64,000 nucleotides of DNA from Saprospiraceae bacterium (GTDB lineage Bacteria > Bacteroidota > Bacteroidia > Chitinophagales > Saprospiraceae). The notes below the pieces were generated by a model that worked only from the letters and a program-made list of their open reading frames with translations, was not told where the DNA came from and ran no database searches. The position numbers and the translations under genes are program-made. This document shows, in pieces, positions 51,601-57,600 of this stretch (the first letter of the stretch is position 1; every line of letters starts with the position of its first letter). The stretch spans positions 1 to 64,000 of the forward strand of contig JAHDES010000005.1 of assembly GCA_020628645.1 (NCBI GenBank). Reading direction: 5' to 3'.

Positions 51601-54600
51601 GGTCCTGTGGCTGGAAATGGTGGTGTTGAAACACTGACACTTACATTACAAGTAGATCCTACTTTCCAAGGTACGGATATTACAAATATTGCTGAGATTA
51701 GTGGTGCTCAAGATGAGAACCAAACTAATCCTACAGATGAAGATTCTACGCCTGATACAACTCCATCTAATGATGGTACTCCTGTAGATGACGTAATTGA
51801 TAATACAAATGGTGATGAAGATGATCATGACCTTGCTGATATTACAGTAGAGCAAACGTTTGACTTAGCATTAGTGAAAGAACTTGGGCCAAATCAACCA
51901 CAAGCAGTTGAACTTGGTGAAACGATCACTTATACAATTACAGTGATTAATCAAGGAACACAAAATGCGTATAACATCAATGTTTATGACTTCTTACCTG
52001 AAGGGGTAACTCTAATGGATCCAGCTTGGACATTTGTAGAAGACAATATTGTGAGTCAAGTAATTGATGGTCCATTATTAGGAGGAGAATCTACCTCTAT
52101 TGAAATTACAGTAATGGTGAATCCTGATTTCACTGGTGACTCTATTACAAATATTGCTGAAATATTCAGTGCAGATACAGATAACGATCCATCAAATGGT
52201 ACACCTACTGATGAAGATTCAACTCCGGATAATAATCCTGATAATGATACTACAGTAAATGGTGTAACAGATGGTTCAGGTGGTGATGAAGATGACCACG
52301 ATACAGAAGATGTTGCTGTAGGTCAAGTATTTGACTTAGCATTAATTAAGCAATTAGCAGATGGTCAATCTAATGTAGTTAACCGTGGTGATGAAGTAAC
52401 CTTCTCTATTGAAGTACATAACCAAGGTACATTAGACGCATATGATGTAGATGTTACAGATTATGTACCAGCTGGATTGATCTTAAATGATGCTGATTGG
52501 ACAATGTCTAGTGGTATGGCTACAACAACAATTGCTGGTCCTATCACATCTGGTACATTCGCAACTGTTGAAATTACATTTACAGTTGATGAAGACTTTA
52601 CTGGAGAAACAATTGAGAACATTGCTGAGATTACAGGTGGTTCTACTACTCCTGGTGGTCCAGATGAGGCGGATGAAGATTCTACTACGGATACTGATCC
52701 TAATAATGATAGTACAATCGATAACGTTACAGATAACAGTAACGGTGATGAAGATGATAACGATCCAGAGGTGATTACTGTAAATCAAGTATTTGACCTT
52801 GCATTAACTAAGCAATTAGCGGATGGTCAATTGAATGTAGTGAACTTAGGTGAGGATGTAACCTACATGATTACAGTTCATAACCAAGGTTCAATGGATG
52901 CTTATGATGTAGATATCGCAGATTATGTACCAGCTGGCTTAATCTTAAATGATGCAGCTTGGACAATGTCTGGTGGTATGGCAACTACTACAATTGATGG
53001 CCCAATTGCTCCAGGTACATCTACTTCAGTAAATATTACATTTACAGTTGATGAAGACTTCACTGGCGAAACCATTGAGAATATCGCTGAGATTACAGGC
53101 GGTACGGATACACCAGGTGGTGCGGACATGGATGATGAAGATTCTACACCTGATACTACACCTGATAACGAACCAATGATTGATGACGTTACAGATAATA
53201 GTAATGGTGATGAAGATGATAACGATGGTGAGACGATCACTGTTAATCAAACATTTGACTTAGCATTATTGAAACGCCTTGCTGTTGGTCAAGCAACAAC
53301 AGTTAACCCAGGCGACGATGTGACCTTTACGATTGAAGTTCATAATCAAGGAGTAAATGATGCATATGATGTAGATGTAGTTGATTATGTACCAGGTGGT
53401 TTAATCTTGAATGATTCAGATTGGACAATGTCTGGTGGAATGGCAATGACTACAATTGCTGGCCCAATCGCTCCAGGTACTATTGCTACTGTTGACATTA
53501 CATTTACTGTAGATGCTAACTTTATTGGTGGTTCTATTGTGAATTCAGCTGAGATCGCAGGTGGTGCTACTACTCCAGGTGGTCCAGATGAAACAGATTC
53601 GGATTCTACTACAGATACAGATCCTGATAACGATCCTATGGTAGATGACGTTACAGATAACAGTAATGGCGATGAAGATGACAATGATGAGGCTACTATT
53701 GAAGTTGATCCATGTTTCGACGTAGTTGCTTCTGATGATGTTGAAATTTGTCAAGGTGACGAAACTCAATTAACAGCTTCAGCTCCAGGTAATGGAACAT
53801 ATTCTTGGTCTCCAAGCCTTGGATTGAGCTGTGCTGATTGTCCGAATCCAGTAGCAAGTCCAACAACTTCTACCAACTATCAAGTAACTTACACAGACGG
53901 TTCATGTGTATCTACAGATATCGTTGTTGTTACAGTTACTACAATGATTGAAATCGCTGAGACTATTACAGATCAAAATTGTTGTGATGCAGGTACGATA
54001 GTACTTGATGTAACTGGTGGCTCTGGAAGTGGCTTTAGCTACGATTGGACACCGGCAGTTTCTACATCTGCTACAGCAGCTGATCTTGAAGCAGGTTCAT
54101 ATAGTGTAATAGTAACGGATGATGCAAGTGGATGTACTGCTGAAGCAACTTATACAGTACGGGATGTATGTGGCGATTGTCAAGCATACTTCACAACTGA
54201 TGAAGTAACAGTAGAATTTGGCGGAGATGATGAAATCTGTGTTGAAATTCCATTGACGGAAAGCTACATCTACGAAGTATTATTAGATGGTACTAATTAT
54301 GAGCAACCATTTAATGCTTGTAGTATTGACACTGTAGTGTTCTACACTTACGCATTACTTGTAGGACAAGGAAATGACGGACCTTATCGCTTAGATTCTT
54401 GGACATGCAATGGAATCACAATTACAGATGTTGAATTTAATAACATGACTGATTTTGTAGACTCTATGAATGTTTGGGATCCAACTGGTAATTGGATGCA
54501 TAATCCATCTACCTTTACGATAAGTGGTGGAAATGATGATGTTGAATATGAAGATATCATTATCACTCACTTAGGTACATTTGTACAAGCTACTATTCAG

Positions 54601-57600
54601 ACGAACTATACAGGTATTGCAAATGGTTCTGCATTAACAATTGATGCTGATCCTGGATTACACGAATTAGTAATCACTAACCCAATATTATGTTGTTCTG
54701 ATACATTGATGATTGATGTTGTTCTTCCATGTGAATCATTAGATTTAGCATTAGTTAATACAATTCCTGCTGATTGTTGTGGAGGTGGTTCTGCTACTGT
54801 TGAAGCAACAGGTGGAAATGGCGACTATATTTATGAATGGTCGAACGCATTATTCGGTCCTGTAGCAAATGATCTTGTTGCTGGAACATACTCAGTAACT
54901 GTTACAGATGAGCAGGGATGTTCTGATGAGTTAACAATAACTATTGATGATGCTTGTTCTGGTTGTCCAGATGTATTTGCTGAATCTACTATTACAGTTC
55001 CAGAAGGACAAGATACCGAAGTTTGTATGGATCTTCCATTGAGTGAATCAATGATCTATGATATCATTGTTGATGGAAGTAACTATACACAACCATTACA
55101 ACCATGTAATATTGATACAGTAGTATTCTACACTTATGCATTAGTTGTAGGACAAGGAAATGATGGTCCATACCGCTTAGATTCTTGGTCTTGTAACAAC
55201 CTTACTGTTGAAAATGTAGAATTCGCTGATATGAATGCGCTTGCTGATTCAATGAATGTTTGGGATCCAACAGGAAACTGGATTAATACTCCACAAACAT
55301 TCACGATCAGTGGAGGCGATGATAGTGCTACCTACGGTGATATCTTAATCACACACTTAGGTACACAAGTACAGGCTACCATCCAAACGAACTATACAGG
55401 TATCGCTACTGGTTCTCAAATGACAGTTCCAGGTGGTACAGGTGAAGTACAAGTAATAGCTTCTAATCCACAAACTTGTTGTACAGATACATTGACAATT
55501 ATCTTTGAAGATGTATGTACTAGCTTAGATGTGATTCTAGATGAAACTATTCCTGCTGATTGTTGTGGAATTGGTTTAGCTAGAGTTGTGGCTGCAGGTG
55601 GCACGGATAACTATACTTATGTATGGTCGAACGGATTAACTGGTGCAGAGATTGATAGTGTAGCTGCTGGAACATATACTGTATCAGTAACGGATGATCA
55701 AGGATGTGCTGGTGAATTAACAGTTACTATTGATGATGCTTGTACAGGATGTCCTGACATCTTCGATGGAGACGATGTAATTACTGCAGTTGCTGGAGAA
55801 GAAGTAAACGTTTGTGCGAACTTCTTATTAACTGAGCAAGCAGTATACGATGTAATCCTTGATGGTTCTGAATACATGCAACCGCTTGAAGCTTGTAACT
55901 TAGATACCGTGATCTTCTATACTTACGCATTAGTTGTAGGACAAGGAAATGATGGTCCATACCGCTTAGATTCTTGGTCGTGCAATAATATTACATTGAC
56001 TAATGTAATGTTCAACGATATGCAAGAGCTAGCGGATTCTATGAACGTTTGGGATCCTGCTGGAATGTGGATGCACAATCCTGCTACCTTCACAATCAGT
56101 GGTGGTGCCGATAATGTAACCTATGGTGATGTATTAATCACACACATGGGTACGCAAGTACAAGCTACCATCCAGACGAACTATACAGGTATTGCTCGTG
56201 GTTCTGAGATTTCAGTAACAGGAGATGAAGGTACACATGAGTTAATTGTTGTAAATACAGAAACTTGTTGTGCTGATACAATGACGATTATCTTTACTGC
56301 ACCATGTGATTTAACCTTCGATGTTGAAATGTCTAACGTTGGTTGTTGTGGTGGTGACGGTTCTGCTACTGTAAACGTCATGGGTGGTACTGGTAACTAC
56401 ACATTCGCTTGGGAAGGTGACATTTCAACAACAAATACTGCAACAGGCTTAGCTCAAGGTTCTTATAAAGTAACTGTAAGTGACGGACCTGCTTGTCAAG
56501 AAGTAGTTGAAATAAATATTGGTTCTGATTGTACAGATTGTCCAGAGATATTTGGTCAAGATACTATGAATTTCAATGAAGGTGACGAAGTGGAAGTATG
56601 TGTGTCAATACCTCGTGCAGAATTTAACATCTATGATGTGATTCTTGATGGTTCTGATTACATGCAACCAGTTGAACCGTGTGATTTAGATACCGTAATC
56701 TTCTATACGTATGCATTACTAGTAGGACAAGGAAATGATGGTCCTTACCGCTTAGATTCTTGGTCTTACTTTGGTGGAACTCAGTCAGATATTATGTTTG
56801 ATAATATGCAGCAATTAGCTGATTCATTACAAGCATGGGATCCTGCTGGAAACTGGATGCATAATGCTGAAACCTTCACCATCAGTGGTGGAGATTCAAG
56901 TGGAGCTTACGGTAATATCTTGATGACTCACATGGGTACACTAGTACAAGCTACTATTCAGACGAACTTCACAGGTATCGCATTCGGATCAGAAATTGAT
57001 CTTCCAAATGAGCCTGGTACATACGAATTAGTAATTGTTGATCCATCTACCTGTTGTTCTGATACGCTTATGGTTACTGTAAATGCAGGTGTAACTGTTA
57101 CGACAGGAACTATATTCCTTGATACACCATACGAAACTCCAATAATGGATATGTGTATGGACTTAAGTGAATTATCAGGAAACTTTGCTACTATTTCATC
57201 ATGTGGTGATCCTGCAAACGGTACATTAACTATAGATGGAATCGATGAGTGCGCAGATTATACACCTAATCTTGGATTCTCTGGTACAGATAATATGTGT
57301 ATCGTAGTATGTGATGACTTAGGCGTATGTGATACAACATTTATTGAAATCAATGTTAGTGCGCCAGTTGTAACTATTACAACGGATTCAATGGACGTTT
57401 CTACTGATTATGAAACACCAACTGATTTATGTGTTGATTTATCTCAATTAACAGGTTTATTAGCATCAGTAGAGTCATGTGGTGATCCAGTAAATGGTAC
57501 ATTGACACTTGATGACACGGAATGCTTCACTTATACTCCAAATGATGGTTTCTCAGGTGATGACGAATTCTGTATCGTAGCTTGTGATGATACTGGTGCT

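Larger units (their letters stand above)
30709..53712 (+). repeat. DUF11 repeat array (about 47 units of ~486 nt)
   Basis: The first unit (30709-31335) is aberrant and has a Cys-bearing insert. From 31336 about 46 units follow, averaging 486 nt. Three sequence groups are seen: units 1-12 (31336-37188; FDLALTKL, with the phrase DYVPTGFTF), units 13-21 (37189-41622; FDLALRKTT, with FVLSPNDANGW) and units 22-46 (41623-53712; TLADGQ, with LNDAAWTDNGDGTAS). The Asp-rich linkers between domains, several with DTDGDGITDEDDHD, resemble Ca2+-binding loops. Array DNA is not identical between units: synonymous sites differ widely. Confidence 0.9.

Noticed and set aside
30709-53712. Regular ~486-nt repeats as a CRISPR or satellite array
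   Set aside because: Units are long, coding in one continuous frame and diverged in DNA; they are protein domains.
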